From SIG587 sp045649505 (GTDB taxonomy: Bacteria > Bacillota > Clostridia > Oscillospirales > Acutalibacteraceae), in contig JAZRQA010000042.1 of the NCBI GenBank assembly GCA_045649505.1, forward strand, positions 1-41,275: a stretch of DNA of 41,275 nt, given 5' to 3'. The position numbers were made by a program, and so were the translations under genes. This document shows, in pieces, positions 1 through 9,669 of this stretch; position 1 is the stretch's first letter, and the number at the start of each line of letters is the position of its first letter. The notes beneath the pieces are model-generated. The model had not been told where the DNA came from. It ran no database searches and was given only the letters and a program-made list of their open reading frames with translations.

Positions 1-2
1 TG

Positions 3-33
3 TTACAAGATATTGAAACCTTTCGTATATTTG
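3..33 (+). promoter_or_regulatory. Bacteroidetes-type -7 promoter of toxin fragment
   Basis: TATATTTG at 26-33 fits the Bacteroidetes sigma-ABfr -7 consensus TAnnTTTG. A weak TTAC at 3-6 lies 19 bp upstream, where a -33 element belongs. The -7 box ends only 4 nt before the ATG at 38, so the transcript would be almost leaderless. No other promoter in the window looks like this; the rest are SigA-type with -35 and -10 boxes. This supports a foreign origin for the first 320 bases. Confidence 0.5.
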
Positions 34-37
34 CATC

Positions 38-445
38 ATGAAACGAAGGATCATAACATTTGGCAGATATTTTGGCGAGTTTATGGAGGGGCTGACTGCC
101 AAAGAAAGAGAGAAGGTAGATTATGGCCTGGTATTGCTGAAAACTCAAGACAGGTTGCCGACAAAGTTCGTCAAACATATCAGGGACGGACTATATGAAT
201 TGAGGACAGAGTATAATGGCAATATATATAGAGTGTTTTTCATTTTTGACGAAGGAAATATTGTAGTTCTGTTCAATGGATTTCAGAAAAAGACACAGAA
301 GACTCCGTCAAGTGAGATTAAAGTCCATCAAGGCTCGGAACATTTTTACCCGGCAAGGAAGCTTTTATCTCAATTCCGCTTTCAAGAACATTTTCTGGAG
401 TGGTTAGTGCGAGGGATGCCTCACCACCGCCAAACAGTTCCTTAA
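38..445 (+). pseudogene. RelE/HigB-type toxin (Gp49-like), 3' end lost at a chimeric join
   Basis: Residues 1-95 read as a phage-derived Gp49-like/HigB toxin of the RelE/ParE superfamily, an mRNA interferase normally paired with an antitoxin. Visible family features are the FGRYFGEFM start, DYGLVLLKTQDRLP, the basic KFVKHIRDGLYELRTEYNGNIYRVFF core and the LFNGFQKKTQKTP strand. The family form I know best is from Bacteroides and continues with a short helix after SSEIK. Here the match stops at residue 95 (base 322), and residues 96-135 are only antisense smc sequence. The genuine gene is therefore cut about 10-15 residues short, and no antitoxin gene is present. The fragment, with its promoter, appears to come from a different phylum than everything downstream. 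Family call is firm; whether it is ever expressed in this genome is doubtful. Confidence 0.75.
318..324. other. chimeric junction between toxin and smc
   Basis: Toxin homology on the plus strand ends at base 322. The SMC reading frame on the minus strand ends in a TAA at 320-318, directly after the last native-looking SMC residues. Both genes lose their 3' ends at the same few bases and face each other. This is what a false join of two contigs, or a very recent recombination, would look like. I see no insertion-sequence end, target duplication or tRNA here. Confidence 0.75.
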
Positions 446-3400
446 AGGTTTTCGAGAAGCATTCATTTATTCTATTAAAGCCTGTAACAAAAAGCTCCTG
501 CATCTGTGCGGTAAGTCGATTTATAAGTTTATGAAGTTCAGCTCGCGAGCTTTCAACATCGGCTATTTGAGCAGACATAAACTCATACCTTTCGCTTACC
601 TCTTTATATTCCTCAATAGCAGAAACATTTACATTTCCAAGAGAACGGATTTTTGAACGAATCTCAGAAAGCTCTTTTTTTGCTTGAGCAGGGTTTTCAA
701 TTTCAATACCCATAGCCTCAGCGTCACTTCTGGTAAGCTGATATTCATCATAAAGCTGACGGATAACATCATCATATTCCCTGACCATTACATCCTTACG
801 CTCGTTCAATCGGGCAAGCTCGCCTCCGATTTTCTCACGCTCAAGAGTGCGCTCACGCTCACTTGCACGAAGTTCAACGCCCGCTTTTTCGGTATCGGAG
901 CGTTTAATAATTAACTGTTTAATTTCATTTTCGGTATCGGATGTGTTTTTTCTAATCGTTTCAATATTACTCTGAATTTGTGTAATTTGGGCATTTATCT
1001 TTTCAATTTCTGCTTTATGTGTATCAAGCTCTAAGGTAAGTTCTTCAACCCTTGAGGCACGGTCGGTAACTGAAATTTCAAGAGAAGATATGACTGCTTT
1101 AAGGTTTTCAATATCCTTATCGTTTTCAAGGGTAGCCATTTTTATTTCAGTAATATTCGCGGTTATCTCCTCGCGTTTATTTGTAAGGTCGCTGCGACCG
1201 CCTGTCATACTATCAATGGTTTCCTGTAACGCAATCTTTTGAGTGTCAATGCGCGCTATTTCCCTTGTAGCGTTATCAGCAAGGGCTTTAAGCTCATTTG
1301 CACGACCTTGAGAATTGTTTTTCTCACTATTCAACTCACCAATAGCCTTTGAAACGGTTGCAAGCATATCGTCAAGCCTTTTGAGTTCTCCGATTACACG
1401 AATTTTATCCTCGCCTGCAGTTGTAAGCTCAGCTCTTGCATTTGTAATATCGGCTTCCGCTTTTGAAAGAGCCTCAACAGTTTCGGTTAAAAGCAAATTC
1501 TTATTTTCAATCTTTTCATTAAGCTTGGCAACATCAGCTTGAAGTCGTTCAATATCACTGTTTCGGCTTAAAAGACCGGCATTTTTTATAAGCGAACCAC
1601 CTGTAAGCGAACCGCCTGCATTGATTATTTGTCCGTCAAGAGAAACAACCTTAAAATGATATTTGAACTTTCTTGCGATAGTAATTGCAGTGTCAATATC
1701 CTCGGTAACAACGGTATTACCCAACAGGTACTTGATTATTTCTCTATATTTATCATCACACTCAATAAGCTCACTCGCAATACCAACAAAGCCAAACATA
1801 TTTTCAAATCCGCTTTCAGTAAAATCTCTGGCTTTTATTGAAGATATGGGCAAAAATGTCGCTCTGCCCTTTCCTTCTTTTTTCAGCATTTCTATAGCGC
1901 GCTTGGCATCTGCTTCGCTATCAACAATAATATGCTGTATTGCATTGCCAAGTGCAGTTTCTACTGCGGTTGAATGCTCCTTTTTAACCTTCAAAACCTT
2001 AGAAACAGGACCGTGCACACCGCGTAAAATTCCTTTTGAAGCCTCGTTTACCACGGTTTTTACCGAGTGACTAAAACCGTCAAGATTTTTTTCTAAATCC
2101 TCTAATATCTGGATACGGCGAAGCTTTGCCTCAACGTCAAGGCGAAGAGTGTCAAGCTCCTGTTTTTGTTTATTAACGGCTTCTTGCCTTGTTGCAAAAC
2201 GCAGTTCATAGCCTTTTAGAGAATTTTCGCACGAAAGAATGGTTTCTTCAAGCTTTAAGAGAAGGTCACTATTTTGTTGTTTTTCACAGTTTAGCTCATC
2301 AATTTCCGAGTTTCGCTGAGCAATTAAGGCATCGATATCTTCCTCACGCTCAGTTATCTGCTTTATGCCTGAGTCACAGGTCATTAAGGTTGCTCGGTGA
2401 TTTGCGGCTTCGGCCGATATTGTATTGAGTTGTCGAACCTGTTCTTCAATTTGCTTTGAAATATTTTCGCTATTTAAAAGCAGTTCGGCTAGGGTTTCGT
2501 TTAACTCATTAAGTTTTTCATTAAGAGTAACGCCTGCAGCAGTTTTTTCAAGAATAAGACTGTTTTTACTATCAATCTCATCCTTAATTGAGGTGTCGGT
2601 CAGATGAAGCTGTGCAATCTCACCGTTAATACGCTCAATTGATTCATTATTATGAACAACATTATTTTCAAGCACACTTATAGCACCCTGTGCTTTAACG
2701 CATTCCTCGTTGTGCTCGGAAATTCCCTGCCGTTTTTCCTCAATCAGCTCGGTTATACGGGAAAATTCCTCACTGTTTTGCGCGGCCTTTAAATCAAAAT
2801 CACTTAAAGCGGCCTCTATCTGACGATACTGCTCCTGTGCAATGGCGATTTTTGTTTCCTGAGCACGAAGATTTTCCTTTGAATGATTAAGAGTATAAAG
2901 CCAAAGACCGATTTCAAGTTGTTTCTTATCGGCAGAAAATTCAAGAAATTTTTGTGCCTTTTTACTTTGTTCGGCAAGCGGTCCTACGCGAACCTCAAGC
3001 TCACCAATTATATCTTTAAGACGCAATAAATTATCCTCAGCACTAGCGAGTTTACGCTGTGCTTCGGTTTTACGGTAACGATATTTTGATATACCGGATG
3101 CCTCTTCAAAAATATCACGACGCTCCTGCGATTTTGAGCTTATGATAGAGTCAATCTTACCCTGACCTATCATTGAATATCCGTCACGTCCAAGGCCTGT
3201 ATCCATAAACAGCTCGTGAACATCTTTTAAACGAACTGTTACATTATTTATAAGATATTCACTTTCATGTGAACGATAATAACGCCTTGTAACAGATACA
3301 AAATCATTATCAAAATTTAATGTGCGATCGGTATTGTCTATGTTAAGAGTAACCTCACAAAAGCCGTGAGGCTTGCGTAAAGCGGTACCGCTGAAAATAA

Positions 3401-3590
3401 CATCCTCCATAGACTGACCGCGCAGACTCTTAGTAGACTGTTCACCAAGAACCCAACGCACTGCATCGGAGATATTGCTTTTTCCGCTTCCGTTAGGTCC
3501 GACAACGGCGGTTATACCGCGACCGAATTTTAGTGTTGTCTTATCCGCAAAAGACTTGAAGCCTTGTACTTGTATTGAACTTAACAGCAC
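318..3590 (-). CDS. smc: chromosome segregation ATPase SMC, C-terminally truncated
   Basis: SMC is the dimeric ATPase of the bacterial condensin (with ScpA and ScpB) that compacts and segregates the chromosome. The Walker A motif GPNGSGKS is at residues 31-38, followed by the first long coiled coil, a hinge at roughly 505-650 containing the GATF-like and GGSLTGG segments, and the returning coiled coil. The start is GTG at 3590: it aligns the N-terminus exactly with the usual M-x-L-x-x-I-x-x-x-GFKSF beginning, and it overlaps the end of the radical SAM gene by 10 bp. The protein stops at residue 1090 just before the place where the LSGGE signature should stand. The C-terminal ATPase half (signature, Walker B, D-loop; about 100 residues) is missing. 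A head domain without it could not hydrolyse ATP, so the break is best explained by the junction at 318-324. Last gene of the long minus operon. Confidence 0.93.
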   Translation of the reverse strand: MLLSSIQVQGFKSFADKTTLKFGRGITAVVGPNGSGKSNISDAVRWVLGEQSTKSLRGQSMEDVIFSGTALRKPHGFCEVTLNIDNTDRTLNFDNDFVSVTRRYYRSHESEYLINNVTVRLKDVHELFMDTGLGRDGYSMIGQGKIDSIISSKSQERRDIFEEASGISKYRYRKTEAQRKLASAEDNLLRLKDIIGELEVRVGPLAEQSKKAQKFLEFSADKKQLEIGLWLYTLNHSKENLRAQETKIAIAQEQYRQIEAALSDFDLKAAQNSEEFSRITELIEEKRQGISEHNEECVKAQGAISVLENNVVHNNESIERINGEIAQLHLTDTSIKDEIDSKNSLILEKTAAGVTLNEKLNELNETLAELLLNSENISKQIEEQVRQLNTISAEAANHRATLMTCDSGIKQITEREEDIDALIAQRNSEIDELNCEKQQNSDLLLKLEETILSCENSLKGYELRFATRQEAVNKQKQELDTLRLDVEAKLRRIQILEDLEKNLDGFSHSVKTVVNEASKGILRGVHGPVSKVLKVKKEHSTAVETALGNAIQHIIVDSEADAKRAIEMLKKEGKGRATFLPISSIKARDFTESGFENMFGFVGIASELIECDDKYREIIKYLLGNTVVTEDIDTAITIARKFKYHFKVVSLDGQIINAGGSLTGGSLIKNAGLLSRNSDIERLQADVAKLNEKIENKNLLLTETVEALSKAEADITNARAELTTAGEDKIRVIGELKRLDDMLATVSKAIGELNSEKNNSQGRANELKALADNATREIARIDTQKIALQETIDSMTGGRSDLTNKREEITANITEIKMATLENDKDIENLKAVISSLEISVTDRASRVEELTLELDTHKAEIEKINAQITQIQSNIETIRKNTSDTENEIKQLIIKRSDTEKAGVELRASERERTLEREKIGGELARLNERKDVMVREYDDVIRQLYDEYQLTRSDAEAMGIEIENPAQAKKELSEIRSKIRSLGNVNVSAIEEYKEVSERYEFMSAQIADVESSRAELHKLINRLTAQMQELFVTGFNRINECFSKTFKELFGGGEASLALTTPENVLESGIEIKASLPGKNVPSLDGL

Positions 3591-4576
3591 TTTTCTTTAC
3601 ACATCCTTATCTCATATTGTTCAATATCCGCATCGCCTTTAACGCAGATATTATAGCCTTTTTCCTTTAAAAAATTAATATTTTCTCTTTTTTGCCCTAT
3701 CGCCTTTGAAATATCCGAAGGACAAACATAAAGGGTATAATCCCCAACAGGATATTCTAAAATTTTATTTCTTATAATTCTTGAATCACAAAGCTCCTTA
3801 AAGGCGGGATGCCAGGGTCCCGAAACATATGTATTTTCATCAATATAATGAAGTCCTGTGCGAATAACATTTATATTTGCTTGTTTGAACATTAAAAGTA
3901 ATTTTGCAACAAGCTCCACCGTATCTTCAAGACTTGGCGGTATAAACTCCCCGCTTTTTACATATTCTGCAAGCTTTGTGTTTTCAAGTATGATAGTAGG
4001 ATAAATGCGAACCGTATCGGGATTTAAATCAATTAAATGTTTTGCAGTATAAATATCCTTTTGTGGACAATCTTTATAAAGTCCTGTCATCATCTGGAGT
4101 CCAAGTGAAAATCCGTACGACTTTATCAGTTGACTTGCCCTTATAACATCTTTTGCCGTATGACCGCGATTATTGGCAACAAGCACACTATCGCACATAC
4201 TTTGCGCGCCAAGCTCAATAGCGGTAACACCGTATTTTTTAAGTCTTAATAATATCTCATCATCTATTGCATCGGGGCGCGTGGAAATACGAATTCCTGA
4301 GACAATTCCCGACTTAACATATTTATATCCAACCTCAAGAAGATACAACTGATAGTTTATATCAATGGCTGTAAAGCTACCGCCAAAGAAAGCAAGTTCA
4401 GTGTTTTCTCGGTTGTAATTTGACGATTTAACCGCTTCGTTTACCGCCTTATCTATATCACAAGCCTGCGGAGCCTTTACACCTCCCGTAATGGAAAACT
4501 GGTTGCAAAAGCTACACTGATGCGGACAACCTATATGCGGAACAAAAATAGATATATTAGAATGTTTACCGCTCAT
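3581..4576 (-). CDS. Elp3-like radical SAM protein
   Basis: A 331-residue radical SAM enzyme. The 4Fe-4S/SAM motif is Cys17-x3-Cys21-x2-Cys24 near the N-terminus, followed by the FFGGSFTAI strand and an AIELGAQS segment typical of the Elp3/COG1243-type radical SAM family. It lacks the acetyltransferase domain of true Elp3. The C-terminus is Cys-rich (MCKEKCC). Genes of this kind commonly sit between rnc and smc in Clostridia. Its substrate is not known to me; a tRNA or rRNA modification role is inferred only from Elp3 and from the neighbouring RNA genes. The ATG at 4576 overlaps the rnc stop as ATGA, so translation is probably coupled. Confidence 0.85.
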   Translation of the reverse strand: MSGKHSNISIFVPHIGCPHQCSFCNQFSITGGVKAPQACDIDKAVNEAVKSSNYNRENTELAFFGGSFTAIDINYQLYLLEVGYKYVKSGIVSGIRISTRPDAIDDEILLRLKKYGVTAIELGAQSMCDSVLVANNRGHTAKDVIRASQLIKSYGFSLGLQMMTGLYKDCPQKDIYTAKHLIDLNPDTVRIYPTIILENTKLAEYVKSGEFIPPSLEDTVELVAKLLLMFKQANINVIRTGLHYIDENTYVSGPWHPAFKELCDSRIIRNKILEYPVGDYTLYVCPSDISKAIGQKRENINFLKEKGYNICVKGDADIEQYEIRMCKEKCC

Positions 4577-5253
4577 TCATTTATTCCCATAAGCTCCAGC
4601 GCCTGCTTAGCCGCCATTTGCTCAGCTTGTTTTTTGCTTTTACCCATACCCGAGCCAACAACATTTGAGTTAAGCCTTACTTCTACAGTAAAACTCTTGT
4701 CATGGTCAGGACCGCTTTCAGCAATAAGAATATAGGTAAGTCTCTCCTCAGGATTACGTTGAATTATCTCTTGAAGGGATGTTTTATAATCCTTAAAAAC
4801 CTCATCATCTGCACTTTTAAGTTCTTCAAGAATAAAGCGCATTACATGTTCTCTGGCTACCTGAATTCCACCGTCTAAATACATTGCGGCAAGTACCGCC
4901 TCAAAGGCATCAGCAAGTATAGAAACACGGTTTCTTCCGCCTGTTTGCTCCTCGCCTTTGCCCAAAAGCAAGAAATCTCCAATACATAATTGTTTTGAAA
5001 AACCGTAAAGAGATTTTTCGCACACAAGAGATGCTCTAAGCTTTGTAAGCTGACCCTCAGGCATTTGCGGATATGTTTTATAAAGATAATCAGAAACTAT
5101 AATTGATAAAACCGAATCACCTAAAAACTCAAGACGTTCATTTGATGAATTATGCGAATGCGATTCATTAGCATAAGATGAATGGGTCAAGGCATTTTTA
5201 AGCAGCTGAATATTATTAAATTTGTATTTTAAATTTTCTTCAAGCCTTTTCAT
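4573..5253 (-). CDS. rnc: ribonuclease III
   Basis: Endoribonuclease that cuts double-stranded RNA, needed for rRNA precursor processing and mRNA turnover. The family signature NERLEFLGDSVL begins at residue 38, giving metal ligands Glu42 and Asp46. The second acidic pair lies in LADAFEAVLAAMYLDGG around residues 114-121. A C-terminal double-stranded-RNA-binding domain spans about residues 155-226, starting at DYKTSLQEIIQ and ending in the KKQAEQMAAKQAL helix. Length (226) is normal. It overlaps plsX by 14 bp upstream and the radical SAM gene by 4 bp downstream. The plsX-rnc-smc order is common in Firmicutes. Confidence 0.97.
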   Translation of the reverse strand: MKRLEENLKYKFNNIQLLKNALTHSSYANESHSHNSSNERLEFLGDSVLSIIVSDYLYKTYPQMPEGQLTKLRASLVCEKSLYGFSKQLCIGDFLLLGKGEEQTGGRNRVSILADAFEAVLAAMYLDGGIQVAREHVMRFILEELKSADDEVFKDYKTSLQEIIQRNPEERLTYILIAESGPDHDKSFTVEVRLNSNVVGSGMGKSKKQAEQMAAKQALELMGINE

Positions 5254-6262
5254 TTTTTTCCTCTAAACTAAGCTTGGCAATATCCTCACTAATTGCGCCG
5301 ATAACATCGTTTTCGGTAAACACTATTGCCTGTTTTACTGCATTTTTAAACGCAATCGCATCTGAATTACCGTGAGCCTTAATTACGGGCTTTGCAACAC
5401 CGAGAAGCGGTGCTCCGCCCACCTCGGAGGCATCCATCTTTTTCTTTATAGTCATAAGACCGCCCTTTAAAATCCCTGCAGCAAGCTTGTTAATTAAATT
5501 CTTGTAAAATACACCTTTAAGCATCTTAAAAAGTGTTGAAGATGTACCTTCAATAAGTTTTAGAGCAATATTACCGCTAAAACCGTCAGTAACAATACCA
5601 TCGCAAACGCCCTTAGGCATCTCACGCGATTCAACATTACCTATAAAATTGATAGGAGCCTTTTCTAAGAGCTTATAACTTTCCTGCTGTAAATTACCGC
5701 CCTTAGTATTTTCAGTACCAATATTTAAAAGACCGATAGTTGGATTATCTCTTCCAACCACTCTATTTAAGTAAACACTGGACATTACACCGAACTGCGC
5801 TAACATTTCGGGACGACATTCGGCATTTGCACCTATATCCATTAGCATATAGGGTTCACCGGGAGAAGGTATCATAGAAGCAAGCGCAGGACGCTTAACA
5901 CCCTTAATTCTTTTTACAATAAGAGTACCTCCTACAACGATTGCGCCTGTGCTTCCTGCGGAAACGAGCGCATCCGCCTTACCCTCAGAAAGAGCGCGAA
6001 AAGCAATTGCAAGAGAAGTATTTGAATTTTTTTTAAGAAGGGTTGTGGGTTCATCGTGCATATCAAATATATCAGGAGCATCGATGATTTCAAACTGCTT
6101 ACCACCGAAATCAATAGAATTTTCATTTATACAGGTATTGATTTTCTCGGTATCACCGCAAAGAATAATATGTACATCATATTCCTTAGCAGCTAGCGCA
6201 GCGCCCTTTATTGCCTCAATCGGCGCGTTATCTCCGCCAAAAGCATCGATTATAACTTTCAT
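5240..6262 (-). CDS. plsX: phosphate acyltransferase PlsX
   Basis: Converts acyl-ACP to acyl-phosphate, the first step of phosphatidic acid synthesis by the PlsX/PlsY route at the membrane. The N-terminus reads MKVIIDAFGGDNAP, a slight variant of the usual DAMGGDNAP. Other family segments include SAGSTGAIV, LMDIGAN, NIGTENTKG and VTDGFSGNIALK. The 340-residue length is normal. The ATG at 6262 shares its A with the trmFO stop (TAATG), and an AAGGAGG Shine-Dalgarno lies inside the trmFO tail, so the two are translationally coupled. No acpP or fabD follows, unlike many plsX operons; the next gene is rnc. Confidence 0.97.
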   Translation of the reverse strand: MKVIIDAFGGDNAPIEAIKGAALAAKEYDVHIILCGDTEKINTCINENSIDFGGKQFEIIDAPDIFDMHDEPTTLLKKNSNTSLAIAFRALSEGKADALVSAGSTGAIVVGGTLIVKRIKGVKRPALASMIPSPGEPYMLMDIGANAECRPEMLAQFGVMSSVYLNRVVGRDNPTIGLLNIGTENTKGGNLQQESYKLLEKAPINFIGNVESREMPKGVCDGIVTDGFSGNIALKLIEGTSSTLFKMLKGVFYKNLINKLAAGILKGGLMTIKKKMDASEVGGAPLLGVAKPVIKAHGNSDAIAFKNAVKQAIVFTENDVIGAISEDIAKLSLEEKNEKA

Positions 6263-7572
6263 TAAAGTTCCTCCTTAAAAAGATTATCAAAATATGCAAG
6301 TGAGCGGTTTGCAAGTGCCATATAACGCTCACGTTTGTCGCGAATATGAGGTTCCATCTCGGGTAAAATACCAAAATTAGCGCCCATTGGCTGAAAATTT
6401 GTTACCGATTCATCGGTAATATATGAAAGCAATGCACCAATCATTGTATATTCAGGAAGAATGAGTGCGTTCTCTCCTTTTAATTTTTTGACAGCATTTA
6501 TGCCTGCAATAATGCCTGAAGCTGCAGATTCCATATAACCCTCAACACCTGAGAGTTGACCTGCGAAAAAAATATTTGGATTACGTTTTAAGGATAAATC
6601 CTTATTTAAAAGTTTGGGTGAATTTATAAAGGTATTACGATGCATTACACCGTAACGTACAAATTCGGCATTTTCAAGTCCGGGTATCATTGAAAATACC
6701 CTTTTCTGCTCACCAAACTTCAGGTTTGTCTGAAAACCGACAATATTAAAAAGCGTACCCTCGCTGTTTTCTCGGCGAAGCTGAACAACCGCCCAGGGTC
6801 TGTGACCTGTTGCAGGGTCCTTAATACCAACCGGTTTAAGCGGACCAAAGCGAATAGAATCGTAACCGCGTTTTGCCAAAACTTCAACAGGCATACAACC
6901 TTCGTAAACCGTAAACGGTTTATCAAAATCTTTTACAGGAGCAATCTCGGCATTTATAAGCTCATTATAAAATGCCTCGTACTCATCTTTATTCATAGGG
7001 CAATTGATATAATCATTATTGCCTTTACCGTAACGGTCCGCATAAAATGCTCGTGAAAAATCAACACTTTCGGCCGTAACAATAGGGGCAGCCGCATCAA
7101 AAAAGCTTAAATTCTCCTGACCTGAATAGCGAGCTATTGCATTTGCAAGCATACCCTCGGTGAGAGGACCCGTTGCAACAACGGTTATTCCTTCTTGCTC
7201 AATTGAATCCATAAACTTTTCGGTTATTGTTATATATTTATTATTCTTTACGGCATTTGTAATTTGTTGGGAAAAAAGCTCACGGTCTACTGCCAAAGCA
7301 CCGCCCGCGGCAACGCTTGTCCTATCGGCGGCGGCAAGACAAACAGAGGAAAATCTACGCATTTCCTCCTTTAAAAGACCTGCAGCAGAATCAATTCTTG
7401 ATGCCTTTAGGGAATTAGAGCACACAAGCTCAGCAAAGAGCACAGAGTGATGAGCAGGTGTCATCTTAATCGGCTTCATTTCAATAAGCTCGACCTCGAT
7501 TTTGTGCTTTGCAATCTGCAAAGCTGCCTCACACCCCGCAAGCCCTGCGCCTATAACGGTTATTTTTTGCAT
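6262..7572 (-). CDS. trmFO: tRNA (uracil-54-C5)-methyltransferase TrmFO, folate-dependent
   Basis: Makes ribothymidine at position 54 of the tRNA T-loop using methylene-tetrahydrofolate and FADH2, the Gram-positive alternative to SAM-dependent TrmA. The FAD-binding GAGLAGCEAA stands at residues 8-17. Cys51 in LVCSNSLK corresponds to the conserved N-terminal cysteine (Cys53 in B. subtilis), and a second conserved cysteine lies in YEGCMPVEV. A C-terminal FAGQLSGVEGYMESAASG segment is diagnostic. 436 residues is normal. It begins 1 nt after the topA stop, and topA-trmFO is a standard Firmicutes pair. Confidence 0.97.
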   Translation of the reverse strand: MQKITVIGAGLAGCEAALQIAKHKIEVELIEMKPIKMTPAHHSVLFAELVCSNSLKASRIDSAAGLLKEEMRRFSSVCLAAADRTSVAAGGALAVDRELFSQQITNAVKNNKYITITEKFMDSIEQEGITVVATGPLTEGMLANAIARYSGQENLSFFDAAAPIVTAESVDFSRAFYADRYGKGNNDYINCPMNKDEYEAFYNELINAEIAPVKDFDKPFTVYEGCMPVEVLAKRGYDSIRFGPLKPVGIKDPATGHRPWAVVQLRRENSEGTLFNIVGFQTNLKFGEQKRVFSMIPGLENAEFVRYGVMHRNTFINSPKLLNKDLSLKRNPNIFFAGQLSGVEGYMESAASGIIAGINAVKKLKGENALILPEYTMIGALLSYITDESVTNFQPMGANFGILPEMEPHIRDKRERYMALANRSLAYFDNLFKEEL

Positions 7573-7573
7573 A

Positions 7574-9658
7574 TTATTTCTTTTCTGCCTTTTTATTTCT
7601 TGTAGGACATTCTGAATTCATACAGTATTTTCTTCCGCGAACACCTGATATAATAAATCCACCGCATTCCTTACAGGTTTCACCCGTAGGAACACCGGGA
7701 GCAGCAAAATCACAGGTTGGGTAGTTGGAACAACCATAAAATTTCTTGTTGGTCTTTTTTGAAACTCGTTTAATAAGCTTAGCTCCGCATTTCGGGCAGG
7801 GCTGCTTAACCTCATCCTCAGGCACAGGTTTTGTATTTTTACACTCGGGATAGCCGGGACAGGCAAGAAATTTTCCAAATCGACTGCTCTTTATTACCAT
7901 TTTTCGACCGCATTTTTCACAAACAATATCGGTTTCTTCCTGAGGCACCTTAACTCTGTTAGCACCAATCGTATTTTCTGCCTTTTCAAGCATTACGGAA
8001 AAATCGTCATAGAATTTGCTTATTGTGTCAATCCAACCCAGTTCACCGTCACCGATTTTATCAAGCTGTTGCTCCATATTTGCAGTAAATTTAACATCAA
8101 CAATCTTCTTAAAATGTTCTGAGATAAGGTCTGAAACAACGGTTCCAAGATTTGTTGGCTTTAACGACTTTTTATCACGCTCAATATAAGAACGCTGCAA
8201 AATATTGGCAATAATGGGTGCATAGGTTGAAGGTCTTCCAATTCCGTTTTCATCAAGCGACTTAATTAAAGTAGGTTCAGTATAACGTGCTGGAGGCTGA
8301 GTGAAATGTTGATTGGGAATAAGTTCCTTAAGCTTTAGTACTTCACCCTCAATCATTTCAGGAAGCTTGCCTGCGTCTGCTTCTTCCTCGTCCTTACCCT
8401 CTTCATAAAGAACGGTAAAACCATCAAATTTAACCGAATATCCGCTTGCTTTAAAAAGATAATCACCTGCGGTTATATCTACTGCAACCGTATCCTGAAC
8501 GCAGTTTGCCATTAAGCTTGCAATAAAGCGTTCCCAAATAAGCTTATAAAGTTTTCTTTGCTCCGCAGTAAGGCTTTCGGCAATATTGTCGGGAGTAAAG
8601 GAAACATTTGTAGGTCTGATTGCTTCATGAGCATCCTGTGCATTGGCCTTGGTTTTATAAATACGATCAGATTTAGGTAAATATTTTGCGCCATAAACAG
8701 AAGAAATAAAAGCTTTACCCGCATTCCTTGCATCGTTTGAAATACGAAGAGAGTCGGTACGCATATACGTGATAAGACCCGTTGTGCCAACGCCTGCAAT
8801 ATCTACGCCCTCATATAGCTGTTGCGCAATTCTCATTGTGCGTTGACCGGTAAATCCAAGTTTTCTTGATGCTTCCTGTTGCAATGTAGATGTTGTAAAA
8901 GGAGGGGCAGGTTGCTTATTACGAATACCTTTTTTAATAGAGGATACGCTAAAATCTTTGTCTTTTAAATCATCAATAATACTTTGCGCGTTGATTTCGT
9001 CGCTTATCTCAATCTTTTCCTGAGGTAATTTACCGTAAAATTTAGCAATTAAATTACGCTTTGAGGCTAAAAGTTTAGCATCAATTGTCCAATATTCTTC
9101 ACTGTTAAATTTTTCGATTTCTTTTTCTCTGTCAACAATCAGTTTTAAAGCAACGGTCTGGACTCTTCCTGCAGATAAACCGCTTTTAACCTTCTTCCAG
9201 AGGAAGGGGCTTAATTTATAACCAACTATCCTGTCAAGGACACGTCGTGCCTGTTGCGCATCAACGAGGTCAATATTTATCTGCTTTGGTGCTGCCATTC
9301 CTGCTTTAACACCGCTTTGGGTAATTTCGTTGAAACAAACACGATTAGCCTGATTCATATCAAGTGCTAAAATCTGAGCAAGATGCCATGAAATAGCCTC
9401 ACCCTCTCGATCAGGGTCGGTTGCAAGATAAACAATATCACTGTTTGCCGCAGCTTCTTTAAGCTTTTTAATAACCTCTTTTTTATCCGACATATTGATA
9501 TATTGCGGCTTAAAACCGTTATCAATATCAACGCCCATTTTTGATTTAGGAAGGTCGCGAATGTGACCCATAGATGCAACAACATTGTAATCTGCACCTA
9601 AATATTTCTTTATAGGCTTCACCTTTGAGGGTGACTCAACTATAACCAGTTTTGACAT
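7574..9658 (-). CDS. topA: DNA topoisomerase I
   Basis: Type IA topoisomerase that relaxes negative supercoils behind transcription. The Toprim domain carries VIVESPSK (residues 5-12) and DPDREGEA (81-88). The catalytic tyrosine is Tyr298 in GLITYMRTDS. The C-terminus has three four-cysteine zinc-ribbon modules, beginning at CEKCGRKM, CPKCGAKL and CKECGGF, and ends in a lysine-rich tail. The 694-residue length is typical of Firmicutes TopA. The gene lies 11 nt after dprA, with an AGGTGA Shine-Dalgarno in the gap. dprA-topA-trmFO is a conserved order. Confidence 0.98.
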   Translation of the reverse strand: MSKLVIVESPSKVKPIKKYLGADYNVVASMGHIRDLPKSKMGVDIDNGFKPQYINMSDKKEVIKKLKEAAANSDIVYLATDPDREGEAISWHLAQILALDMNQANRVCFNEITQSGVKAGMAAPKQINIDLVDAQQARRVLDRIVGYKLSPFLWKKVKSGLSAGRVQTVALKLIVDREKEIEKFNSEEYWTIDAKLLASKRNLIAKFYGKLPQEKIEISDEINAQSIIDDLKDKDFSVSSIKKGIRNKQPAPPFTTSTLQQEASRKLGFTGQRTMRIAQQLYEGVDIAGVGTTGLITYMRTDSLRISNDARNAGKAFISSVYGAKYLPKSDRIYKTKANAQDAHEAIRPTNVSFTPDNIAESLTAEQRKLYKLIWERFIASLMANCVQDTVAVDITAGDYLFKASGYSVKFDGFTVLYEEGKDEEEADAGKLPEMIEGEVLKLKELIPNQHFTQPPARYTEPTLIKSLDENGIGRPSTYAPIIANILQRSYIERDKKSLKPTNLGTVVSDLISEHFKKIVDVKFTANMEQQLDKIGDGELGWIDTISKFYDDFSVMLEKAENTIGANRVKVPQEETDIVCEKCGRKMVIKSSRFGKFLACPGYPECKNTKPVPEDEVKQPCPKCGAKLIKRVSKKTNKKFYGCSNYPTCDFAAPGVPTGETCKECGGFIISGVRGRKYCMNSECPTRNKKAEKK

Positions 9659-9669
9659 AAATACATCAC

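Noticed and set aside
323..445. C-terminal 40 residues of the toxin frame as a new domain
   Set aside because: They are the antisense of the SMC coding sequence and arise only from the junction.
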